Shown: positions 17,999 through 25,224 of the stretch, piece after piece
Layout: each line of letters opens with the position of its first letter
How positions within the stretch are numbered: position 1 is the stretch's first letter
Assembly (NCBI GenBank): GCA_002336805.1
Contig: DDEZ01000010.1
Span: forward strand, 190,056-254,055
Direction of reading: 5' to 3'
DNA length: 64,000 nt
Source of the DNA: Bacteroidetes bacterium UBA1941
GTDB taxonomy: Bacteria; Bacteroidota; Bacteroidia; Chitinophagales; LD1
Program-made: the position numbers and the translations under genes
The notes under the pieces: generated by a model
What the model was told of the DNA's origin: nothing
The model's database searches: none
Seen by the model: the letters and a program-made list of their open reading frames with translations, nothing else

Positions 17999-18547
17999 AT
18001 GCGCGAGTTGAAGTACGATCCACCATCCTATACCATAGCCGACTACAATATGTGGGAGGGCCAGTGGGAGCTGATAGACGGTATACCGTATGCTATGAGT
18101 CCATCGCCTAGCCAGAAGCATCAGTGGTTGGCAGTGCTAATATCCGCAGAGATGGTGGCTGGACTACGCCTTCATAAAAGCGACTGCGGTAAATGCCGGG
18201 TGATGACGGATATAGACTGGGTCATCAATGATACGATCGTACTAAGGCCTGATGTAGCAGTAGTATGTGATCCCCTGGATACTTTTATCACCGCCCCACC
18301 AGTATTGATCGTAGAGATCGCCTCTCCATCTACCGCTCTGAAGGACCGAAAGACCAAGTTTGATATCTATCAAACGCAAGGTGTAACTTATTATATCCTT
18401 GCTGATCCAGCTACTTATAGCTTTACGATCTTTCACCTGGAGAATGGCAAATATGTGGAGATACAAACCACGACTTTTACTATACATAATGGTTGTTCAA
18501 TTACTCTCGATTTATCCCTTATATTAGACGAGCTACGCAATAGTTAG
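17999..18547 (+). CDS. Uma2 family endonuclease-like protein (DUF820)
   Basis: A 182-residue protein of the PD-(D/E)XK superfamily. Typical features are WELIDGIPYAMSPSPSQKH near the N-terminus, VLRPDVAVVCD (catalytic Asp region), PPVLIVEIASPSTALKDRKTK (shown whole in the protein; Glu and Lys of the ExK part) and a Tyr/Gln-rich segment after it. The family is named from cyanobacterial and planctomycete examples and its role is poorly known. It lies 30 bp before the GH3 gene on the same strand, probably in one transcript. Confidence 0.85.
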   Translation: MRELKYDPPSYTIADYNMWEGQWELIDGIPYAMSPSPSQKHQWLAVLISAEMVAGLRLHKSDCGKCRVMTDIDWVINDTIVLRPDVAVVCDPLDTFITAPPVLIVEIASPSTALKDRKTKFDIYQTQGVTYYILADPATYSFTIFHLENGKYVEIQTTTFTIHNGCSITLDLSLILDELRNS

Positions 18548-18576
18548 TAGCTTTCATTTATAGTGGGGAAAAACAC

Positions 18577-20067
18577 ATGATTCCATTTAGTTTAAGGGGC
18601 CAGAGCAAAGCGATACGCGACCAAAAGCGCGTGCTGCGCAAGCTGCTGACCACAGCCTTTGCTACAGAGTTTGGTGTGCAGCATGGCTTCTTTGATATCC
18701 TGAACCATCAGGACATGATGGAAGAGTTTCGCCGCAGGGTGCCGGTACATACCTATAGTGATATGGCGGTGTGGTGGGACCGGGCACGCAAGGGTGAGCG
18801 CGACATCACCTGGAAGGGTATCATCAAATATTTTGCGCTCAGCTCAGGGACCTCTGAGGGGGCGAGCAAATATGTGCCGGTATCTAAGCACATGATCCGC
18901 GCCATACAGCGCTCCAGCCTGAAGCAATACGCCTCGATACTGAAAGATAAAGAAGTGCCGGTCACAGTCTTCAGCCATAGCTCTGTGATGATGGGCAGCA
19001 GTACCAATCTGCGCTATGTAGGTTCGCACCAGGAGGGTGACCTGAGTGGTATCGTGACCACACGTATACCACTGTGGTTTGAGGCCTTTGCCAAGCCGGG
19101 GGTGCAGACGCGCCGGATGGCCTGGCAGGATAAGATACACGCTATAGCAGATCAGGCAAAGGAGTGGGATGTGTCTATGATAGGAGGGGTGCCGGCGTGG
19201 ATCATCATGCTTTTTGAGGAGATGTGCGAGAAGTACCATGTGAAGTCTGTACATGAGATATGGCCACATCTCAAGGTCTATTTTCATGGTGGGGTGGCTA
19301 TCACGCCATACCTTACGGCGCTTCGTTCTTTCTTTGCAGAGGAGGTCTTTCTCTTTGAGACCTACCTGGCGTCTGAGGGGTTCTTTGCCTATCAGAGCAG
19401 GCTGCATGCGGAGGGTATGAAGCTGATCGCTAACAACGGCATCTACTTTGAGTTCATCCCATTTACGGAGGAGTACTTTGACGGAGAGGGCAACCTGCGT
19501 GACCGCTTTCCCAGGACGCATCATGTGGAGGAGATTGTAGAAGGGCAGGAGTATGCCATGGTGATCTCTACCTGCTCCGGCGCCTGGCGCTATCTGATAG
19601 GGGACACTATCCGGTTTGAGTCGCTGCGGTATATGGAGATATCTATCACTGGCCGTACCAAGCACTACCTGAGCCTCTGCCAGGAGCACCTCTCTGTAGA
19701 GAATATGAATGACGCGCTGGCTGCTACAGCCGCCGCCTTTGGCGTGCACTGCCAGGAGTACTGCGTGGCCGGGATCAAGCTGGAGGCTGGTTTCGCACAT
19801 GAGTGGTATGTGAGTATAGATGCGGAGGTGGACGGAGAGCCCTTTACCCGCATGCTGGATGACAAGCTCAGGGAGCTGAATGATGACTACGCCACCGAGC
19901 GCGACTTTGCCCTGAAACAGGTAACTGTACGGTTTCTTCCTAATGAAGCCTTCACAGGTTTTCTGGCAGAGCTGGGCAAACAAGGAGCTCAGGTCAAGTT
20001 TCCCAGGGTGATAAAGGGGGCTCAATATGATCGCTGGGTAGCTTTCCTACAGAAAAATCAATTTTGA
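18577..20067 (+). CDS. GH3 auxin-responsive promoter family protein
   Basis: A 496-residue member of the ANL adenylating superfamily, GH3 branch. Plant GH3 enzymes join amino acids to acyl acids by adenylation; the substrate of bacterial ones is largely unknown. Seen motifs are the phosphate loop YFALSSGTSEGASKYVPVS (around residues 88-106), ETYLASEGFFAYQ (adenine-site region) and WRYLIGDTIRF plus ITGRTKHYLSL (hinge). The C-terminal 120 residues match the GH3 C-domain. The upstream neighbour is Uma2; a 46-residue membrane protein follows. Confidence 0.9.
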   Translation: MIPFSLRGQSKAIRDQKRVLRKLLTTAFATEFGVQHGFFDILNHQDMMEEFRRRVPVHTYSDMAVWWDRARKGERDITWKGIIKYFALSSGTSEGASKYVPVSKHMIRAIQRSSLKQYASILKDKEVPVTVFSHSSVMMGSSTNLRYVGSHQEGDLSGIVTTRIPLWFEAFAKPGVQTRRMAWQDKIHAIADQAKEWDVSMIGGVPAWIIMLFEEMCEKYHVKSVHEIWPHLKVYFHGGVAITPYLTALRSFFAEEVFLFETYLASEGFFAYQSRLHAEGMKLIANNGIYFEFIPFTEEYFDGEGNLRDRFPRTHHVEEIVEGQEYAMVISTCSGAWRYLIGDTIRFESLRYMEISITGRTKHYLSLCQEHLSVENMNDALAATAAAFGVHCQEYCVAGIKLEAGFAHEWYVSIDAEVDGEPFTRMLDDKLRELNDDYATERDFALKQVTVRFLPNEAFTGFLAELGKQGAQVKFPRVIKGAQYDRWVAFLQKNQF

Positions 20068-20152
20068 TCTCTATTTATTTGATTATTAGTAGGAAAGGGT
20101 TAACTTAGTCATAACCTGAGAGGCGCATTTTTGTACCAATAAACCCCAAGCT

Positions 20153-20293
20153 ATGCGTACAATTTACCCTAAGTTTATTACGACCCTCTTCATTATTCTG
20201 CTGGTAGCTGTGATAGTCCGCTATACCGGCACGCAGGGACAGGCTTCTGCTCATCAGGCTACTCAGCCACTGGGCTATACCAGCAGCAAATAG
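20153..20293 (+). CDS. 46-residue small membrane protein
   Basis: A short frame from ATG 20153 to TAG 20291-20293: MRTIYPKFITTLFIILL continues into VAVIVRYTG and ends in a polar tail (SAHQATQPLGYTSSK). One transmembrane helix (about residues 8-25) with a basic N-terminus is seen. A CATTTTTG -7-like element lies at 20126-20133. I recognise no family. Coding status is supported by the sensible membrane-protein composition and the promoter-like element only. Confidence 0.45.
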   Translation: MRTIYPKFITTLFIILLVAVIVRYTGTQGQASAHQATQPLGYTSSK

Positions 20294-20296
20294 TAT

Positions 20297-20355
20297 AAGC
20301 ATGCAAGAAAAAGACGCTTAACAAAACCTTGTTGCAACGTCTTTCGTATATGCTT
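20297..20355. other. nested triple-stem inverted repeat before a sensor kinase gene
   Basis: Three helices are nested: AAGCAT 20297-20302 with ATGCTT 20350-20355; AAAGACG 20310-20316 with CGTCTTT 20338-20344; AACAA 20320-20324 with TTGTT 20329-20333. It ends 7 nt before the ATG at 20363. There is no T-run after it, so a simple terminator is unlikely; an RNA leader element or protein-binding palindrome is possible. Confidence 0.6.
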
Positions 20356-20362
20356 GTACCCC

Positions 20363-21772
20363 ATGCAAAAAGCTCTTGACCCCATCCGCTCCTTTTGGGC
20401 CTGCCTGACATCGGTAGGCGCCTCAGATGATCTGGCCGCTCACGAGCGCAAGTACGTCCGGTTTACTAATGTAGTAGCTACGCTCACTGCCCTGGCGGTG
20501 GCCCTCTATATACCCATCAGTATCTGGCAGCATCAGTATCTGCTAGCCGCGCTACAGGCTGTAGATACGCTCTTTGTGCTCAGTGTGCTGTGGCTAAACT
20601 GGCGGCACTACACTAATGCTTCACGTTTCACTTATATAGTGGTGGTCAATGGCTTTGTGTATATCAACTCCTGCTTCATAGGCTATGAGAGCCATGTACA
20701 GGACTTTTTCTACATCTCCTATATCGTACCTTTTCTGCTCTTCAGCGCACGGGACTATCGCAATATCCTGGCAGGCGTATCCATAGCGATCGCCTTTTTC
20801 TTCATCTATGACCATACGTATCAGTATTTCACCGGCTATAATCTGGATGGGGTCACGCAGCTCGCTATTTACAACACCAATATCTGGATGAAGTTTATCC
20901 TCTTTGGGCTGGCTATCTATATCCTGTCATACTACAATTTCAGTACAGAAGCTGAGCTGGCTGACAGCAATGAGAAGCTGATGCAACAAGCTGCCGAACT
21001 GCAACGGTCCAATAAAGACCTGGAGGAATTTGGCTCTATCATCTCTCATGACCTGCGCGCACCTGTGCGCGGTATCAGCAGCTTTATGACCCTGCTGAAG
21101 CGCAGGTATGAGAGCCAGCTCGATGCTACAGCTATAGAGTTTATAGACATGGCTCAGGGTAGTGCCGAGCGTATGTCGCGCCAGATAGAGGACATGCTCT
21201 CTTATAGCAAGGTGGCCCGCAATCTGCCTCCTCCCGCCACGGTAGACGCCAATGCCATCGTCCGCATCATACAGATGGAGCTAGGGGAGAAGTTTGCGGA
21301 GCGCAATGCGCGTATCGTCGCATCAGGAGAGCTGCCGCGCCTCCGGGAAGTGCATCAAACCCTGATCCATCACATCTTCCAGAATCTGATAGCGAACGGT
21401 ATCAAATTCAATACTGCTGCGGATCCACAGGTGGAGATCAGCCATAAAGTAGAGGGCGATATGTTCGTATTCCAGATACGGGACAATGGTATCGGTATCG
21501 ATACGCAGTTTAGTGGCAAACTCTTCCAGATGTTCAAAAGGCTGCATACTGAGGAGCAGTTTGAAGGTACGGGCATCGGTCTGGCTATCTGCAAGAAGAT
21601 CGTAAGCCACTATGGCGGCGATATCTGGTTTGAGAGTCAGCCGGGTGCAGGTACGTCGTTCTTCTTCTCCCTGCCCAATAAAGAAAACCTCTCAGTGGTC
21701 TATAGTATAGCGCGCACGGGCGGAGCCAGCATGCCTATAGCGGCACGTGCTCATGCAGGCACTCAGGTGTAG
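20363..21772 (+). CDS. membrane-bound sensor histidine kinase
   Basis: A 469-residue kinase. Residues 35-195 form about six transmembrane helices without a recognisable input domain. A coiled linker (SNEKLMQQAAELQRSNKDL) precedes the H-box IISHDLRAPVRG with His229. Then come an N-box (FQNLIANGIKFN, with Gly in the usual Asn-Ala-Ile/Lys region), IRDNGIGID and GTGIGLAICKKIVSHYGG ATP-binding motifs. The H-box is of the phytochrome-like type. No response regulator is adjacent. ATG 20363 is preferred to the TTG at 20354. The gene end overlaps the convergent gene by 10 bp. Confidence 0.9.
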   Translation: MQKALDPIRSFWACLTSVGASDDLAAHERKYVRFTNVVATLTALAVALYIPISIWQHQYLLAALQAVDTLFVLSVLWLNWRHYTNASRFTYIVVVNGFVYINSCFIGYESHVQDFFYISYIVPFLLFSARDYRNILAGVSIAIAFFFIYDHTYQYFTGYNLDGVTQLAIYNTNIWMKFILFGLAIYILSYYNFSTEAELADSNEKLMQQAAELQRSNKDLEEFGSIISHDLRAPVRGISSFMTLLKRRYESQLDATAIEFIDMAQGSAERMSRQIEDMLSYSKVARNLPPPATVDANAIVRIIQMELGEKFAERNARIVASGELPRLREVHQTLIHHIFQNLIANGIKFNTAADPQVEISHKVEGDMFVFQIRDNGIGIDTQFSGKLFQMFKRLHTEEQFEGTGIGLAICKKIVSHYGGDIWFESQPGAGTSFFFSLPNKENLSVVYSIARTGGASMPIAARAHAGTQV

Positions 21773-22335
21773 GCGTAGAGATCTCGTGTTACCTCCATGT
21801 AGCGCCGGTCTGTAGGGCGTACTGAGCTATACATATGTGGCTGCCTGCGGGCATCGCGGCGTAGGCTGGCGGATATAAAGTTGTCCGTATCACGTGCTGA
21901 GAAATCTTTCCCTTTTTTCTTGTCGTCCTCAGTGGGTGGTGGAGCTGTTTCATTAGCCACCTCGGGGCCCATCTGCGCCTCGGCCATCAGGTGGTCCGGT
22001 AGCTCCATTTCTTCTTCCCGGCGGGCGTAGCCGAAGTTATGCTTCAGGATAAAAAAGCAGGCAGTAGGATTTAGCTGCCTGGTCATAGCTGCCCCTTCCA
22101 GCTTGACTATAAAGAGCTGCTCTATCTGGCAGATGCGGGCCATGACATCGGGGTTATTGGCCCATTTCTTTTTCCAGTAGTACCAGAGCTGGCGGTAGCA
22201 GCGGTTTTCCAGCAGCGCCTGATTGAGGGTGAAAACGTGCTCCTTCTCTGCGGTGCTCATGATGAGCGAGAGGTGGATGAGTGTGGCTTTGAGCGGCCAG
22301 CGGTCTGGTAGCGGGCTATCTTCCAAAGGTCCCAT
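21763..22335 (-). CDS. hypothetical protein with resemblance to phage small terminase subunits
   Basis: A 190-residue soluble protein. The segment KLEGAAMTRQLNPTACFFIL with KHNFGYARREE resembles the conserved end of many small terminase subunits (a helix, then FxLK-fGy); this is pattern memory only. The C-terminal half is rich in charged and Pro residues (APPPTEDDKKKGKDF). No other phage gene is near, so it may be a remnant or a homologous host protein. A start at 22260 (MSTAEKEH) is an alternative. It overlaps the kinase gene tail-to-tail by 10 bp. Confidence 0.5.
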   Translation of the reverse strand: MGPLEDSPLPDRWPLKATLIHLSLIMSTAEKEHVFTLNQALLENRCYRQLWYYWKKKWANNPDVMARICQIEQLFIVKLEGAAMTRQLNPTACFFILKHNFGYARREEEMELPDHLMAEAQMGPEVANETAPPPTEDDKKKGKDFSARDTDNFISASLRRDARRQPHMYSSVRPTDRRYMEVTRDLYAYT

Positions 22336-22740
22336 AGTGTTTTGATTTTGGGTGATAAAATATGTACTGCAAATATCGCAGATGGGGCAAAGTTATTTTG
22401 GCGGAAATACTCACAAAAACCGGCGATCGGGATGGAAAATGTTGAGGTAGTGCGGCTTGCAGGAGAGAGGAGGAATTGTCCACAAAACAGCCACCCTCCA
22501 AACCTCCCTAAAGGGAGGCTTTAATGCAAACAGCACCCGACCTGAGTCTTTGCAAGCAGTGGGATGAGATAGTTTATAGCTGGGTGGAACGGATTGTTTT
22601 TTAACCGGAGGTGGGGGTTTAATTGATTGACTATCAATTATATTAAATTAAAATTTAAAATGTCTCATTATAACAACAATGGGGTGGGGCGCGTTGTTGA
22701 AATGTGACGAGACTCCGGCCTGCTGAGAGGAGGGTTAGGT
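22336..22740. other. 405-bp intergenic region between divergent genes
   Basis: No gene is seen. It holds a GATATTTG -7-like element for the minus-strand gene (22370-22377), a CCTCCC hairpin repeat (22503-22518), and a very AT-rich patch around 22620-22680. Confidence 0.5.
22503..22518. repeat. CCTCCCT-AGGGAGG hairpin repeat
   Basis: CCTCCCT 22503-22509 pairs with AGGGAGG 22512-22518, followed by CTTTAAT. Sequences of this kind recur between genes in Bacteroidota genomes as I know them. Here it lies between divergent genes, so it is not needed as a terminator for either neighbour. Confidence 0.5.
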
Positions 22741-22748
22741 TACTTTTG
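22741..22748 (+). promoter_or_regulatory. -7 element of the first LysM gene
   Basis: TACTTTTG matches TAnnTTTG exactly and lies 18 nt before the ATG at 22767. Confidence 0.5.
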
Positions 22749-22766
22749 GCAGCTGATACAAAGTGT

Positions 22767-23930
22767 ATGAAAAAGACGATATTGACGATATGGATGGGAT
22801 GTGCGGTGCTGACGATGTATGCGGCGGGGACTACGCACAAAATAGCGAAGGGTGAGACGCTCTATGCGATAGCTAAGAAGTACCATGTGACAGTGGGTGC
22901 GCTGGAGAAGGCTAACGGCCTGACCGGAGAGAGTAAGCTGAAACCAGGTCAGGTACTGACCATACCGTCTGGTGCTGCTGCGCCTGCCAAGCCTGCCACT
23001 ACCGGCAGCAAAACTACCGCCGATAGCAAGCCTGCAGAGAAGCCGAAGTCTTCTACTACTGTAGCCAAGAGTACCACGAATACTAAAGCTGAACCTACAG
23101 CAAAGCCTAAAACTGCTACCACTACCGATACAGAAACAAAGCCTGCCGGAGCACATGTCGTGAAGAAGGGAGAGTCGCTCTACTCTCTGGCCCGCGTCTA
23201 TGGCGTGACAGTGCACAACCTGCGTGAGGCTAATGGCCTGGCAGATGATGCCGGTGTGAAAGTAGGCCAGCACCTGGTGATACCATCTAAGAATCCTGAT
23301 GCAGCGTACAAGCCTGCAGAGAGCAAGCCCTCTGGTACTGAGCCGGTAAAGGATAAGGCGCAGATGGGGCACGAATACCTGAGCAGTCATGATATGCCTG
23401 CGCGCGAAAAACCTAAGGCTCCCGAGAAGAAGGAGGAGGAGATCAGGATCGTAGAAGCATCTACGCCCGTGAAGGTCTCTGACGAAAAGCCGACCACACC
23501 GCCTGTGACGGACCAGCCTAAGGAAGTAGTGAAAAAGGAGGTGGTAAAGGAGGAAAAGACGCCACCGGCAAAGCCAGCCGAGTCCGCGCTGAATAGCGAT
23601 GTGGCTCCAGCCGACTACGCTACTGTATATGACGGATATGCTACCAAGGGCCGCCGCAAAGTAGTGTACCGTGGCATAGGCGGATTTCTGAAAAGTGAGA
23701 ATCCCGGCAATCAATACCTGGCACTATACAACTATGCTGACATGGGCTCTATACTGAAGGTGACAAACCTGATGAGCAAGCAGGTGATCTATGTGAAAGT
23801 GATAGGCAAAGTACCACAAGCCGATGTGCAGGGCGATATCATACTCAAGCTAAGCAGTGAGGCTGCAGGCCAGCTGAAAGTGAATGAGGAGAAGTTTCTC
23901 GTAGAGGTATCCAGCTATATTCTACCCTGA
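22767..23930 (+). CDS. secreted LysM peptidoglycan-binding protein with RlpA-like C-terminal barrel
   Basis: A 387-residue exported protein. A signal peptide (KKTILTIWMGCAVLTMYAAG) is followed by two LysM domains (about 23-67: HKIAKGETLYAIAKKYHV; about 129-174: HVVKKGESLYSLARVYGV) joined by Thr/Lys/Pro linkers. After a long charged linker (AREKPKAPEKKEEE) the last 100 residues (ATVYDGYATKGRR, LYNYADMGSILKVTN, IGKVPQADVQGDI) look like a double-psi beta-barrel. It probably binds peptidoglycan in the periplasm. The ATG 22767 starts the signal peptide. A paralogue follows at 24010. Confidence 0.87.
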   Translation: MKKTILTIWMGCAVLTMYAAGTTHKIAKGETLYAIAKKYHVTVGALEKANGLTGESKLKPGQVLTIPSGAAAPAKPATTGSKTTADSKPAEKPKSSTTVAKSTTNTKAEPTAKPKTATTTDTETKPAGAHVVKKGESLYSLARVYGVTVHNLREANGLADDAGVKVGQHLVIPSKNPDAAYKPAESKPSGTEPVKDKAQMGHEYLSSHDMPAREKPKAPEKKEEEIRIVEASTPVKVSDEKPTTPPVTDQPKEVVKKEVVKEEKTPPAKPAESALNSDVAPADYATVYDGYATKGRRKVVYRGIGGFLKSENPGNQYLALYNYADMGSILKVTNLMSKQVIYVKVIGKVPQADVQGDIILKLSSEAAGQLKVNEEKFLVEVSSYILP

Positions 23931-24009
23931 TCTCGTAACCAATCTTTGTGAATATCGTATGTAGCGGCAGGAGACGGTGTGTCCGTATCCTGTACAAAAC
24001 TAGATAGTC

Positions 24010-25044
24010 ATGAAGATCGCTACCCTCTTTGTCTTCTTAGGTATATCTGCTGCTGCCATCTGCGCAGCACCGGGAGCCCGCTACGCCTGGCATACGGTGG
24101 AAAAGGGCGAAACGATGTACTCTATCTCCCGCCTGTATGGTATCAAACCGGCTGAGCTGGCTTCATATAACGATGCGGTAGGCACCAGTATGTCTATCAA
24201 AGTAGGACAAAAGCTGCGTGTACCAGCCTCAGGTGAGGAAGCAGCCGAAGTGCCAGTGACCAGACACGCTGGCCCTGCGGCAGAGCCGGTAGCGATCAGC
24301 GAGAATACCAGGGCAGCGGCGGACGTAGTGCATGTGGTGAAGAAGGGCGAGACCTTCTACAGCGTAGCGCGGCTGTATAGTGTAGATCGCAATGATCTGC
24401 AGCAATGGAACGAACTACAAGACCTCAATCTGAAGCTAGGCCAGAAACTGGTGATACACCAGAGCGAACATGCCACACTGGCCAAAAAGCCGGAACCGGC
24501 CAGAGATGCCAGCGCGACGGCAAGTGCCGCAGATGAGGAACCCGCTAAGACAGCCTATATCAATATTGTGCCCACGGTACGCGAGCCCCGTGTATCTACC
24601 AACTCCGGTGATGTGACAGCCTCTGCCTCTATGGCCTCCGGCCTGGCCAGCAGCAAGACCATAAAATCATGGAAGACAGAGACCGCCTCTGAGCGTATGG
24701 AAAACTACCGGCCAAAGGCTGTCTATGATCCCGCCTCAGAGTATGAGTCTGTATACTACCAGAGTGTATACTCAGGCATGCCAAAGAAAACCGATAAAGG
24801 GGTAGCAAAGCTGACGCAAGACAATAACCAGGCATACATAGCCTACTACAATAGCGCCACGGTAGGCACCATCCTGAGGATCACTAACACAGATAATGGA
24901 CGTACGACATACGCTGTGGTAGTCGGCAAAGTGCCAGAGGCCGAGAGTGGTGCCTATATGGTCAAACTCAGCGACCGTGCTGCACGCTCTATCTCCCTAA
25001 AGGATTATACTTCTGTAGAGTTGGTCTGCTACTCAGGTAATTAA
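24010..25044 (+). CDS. second secreted LysM protein with RlpA-like C-terminal barrel
   Basis: A 344-residue paralogue of the preceding gene. It has a signal peptide (KIATLFVFLGISAAAICAA), LysM 1 (HTVEKGETMYSISRLYGI, about 28-74) and LysM 2 (HVVKKGETFYSVARLYSV, about 111-156), a variable linker, then the barrel (YESVYYQSVYSGMPKKTDKG, AYYNSATVGTILRITNTDNG partly quoted, VVGKVPEAESGAYMVKLSD). The shared GKVP and TVGTILRIT/MGSILKVT positions show common descent. It lies 79 bp behind the first gene and is followed by a terminator-like hairpin at 25073. Confidence 0.86.
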   Translation: MKIATLFVFLGISAAAICAAPGARYAWHTVEKGETMYSISRLYGIKPAELASYNDAVGTSMSIKVGQKLRVPASGEEAAEVPVTRHAGPAAEPVAISENTRAAADVVHVVKKGETFYSVARLYSVDRNDLQQWNELQDLNLKLGQKLVIHQSEHATLAKKPEPARDASATASAADEEPAKTAYINIVPTVREPRVSTNSGDVTASASMASGLASSKTIKSWKTETASERMENYRPKAVYDPASEYESVYYQSVYSGMPKKTDKGVAKLTQDNNQAYIAYYNSATVGTILRITNTDNGRTTYAVVVGKVPEAESGAYMVKLSDRAARSISLKDYTSVELVCYSGN

Positions 25045-25072
25045 GGGTAAACTGTTTGGTTACATATTTATT

Positions 25073-25106
25073 CAGCCCTGCGTTTCAACGTGGGGCTGCT
25101 TTGTTT
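25073..25106 (+). terminator. terminator after the LysM genes
   Basis: CAGCCC pairs with GGGCTG, with CG-TTTCAA-CG able to extend the stem, followed by CTTTGTTTT. Confidence 0.65.
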
Positions 25107-25183
25107 TGGGTCGTGGGCAGCATAGCGCGAAAGCTGTTGTTTTTCATAGATATTTTATATCGCCGGCTTATACATTTTAGGGC

Positions 25184-25191
25184 TATATTTG
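25184..25191 (+). promoter_or_regulatory. -7 element of the ccmF-like gene
   Basis: TATATTTG is an exact consensus match. The ATG at 25225 is 33 nt downstream; the in-frame TTG at 25189 lies inside this element and is therefore rejected as start. Confidence 0.55.
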
Positions 25192-25224
25192 CCCGGCTCT
25201 GACAGTGGTGCAGAGAGTCTATAT

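Noticed and set aside
18844..20025. Long minus-strand open frame of 393 codons opposite the GH3 gene
   Set aside because: It is the antisense shadow of a clear GH3 gene; its translation is rich in Arg, His, Leu and Cys in the manner of antisense frames and has no domain pattern or promoter.
22740..23714. Minus-strand open frame of 324 codons opposite the first LysM gene
   Set aside because: Antisense of the repeat-rich LysM coding sequence; composition (Arg, Leu, Tyr, Cys) and lack of a start context speak against it.
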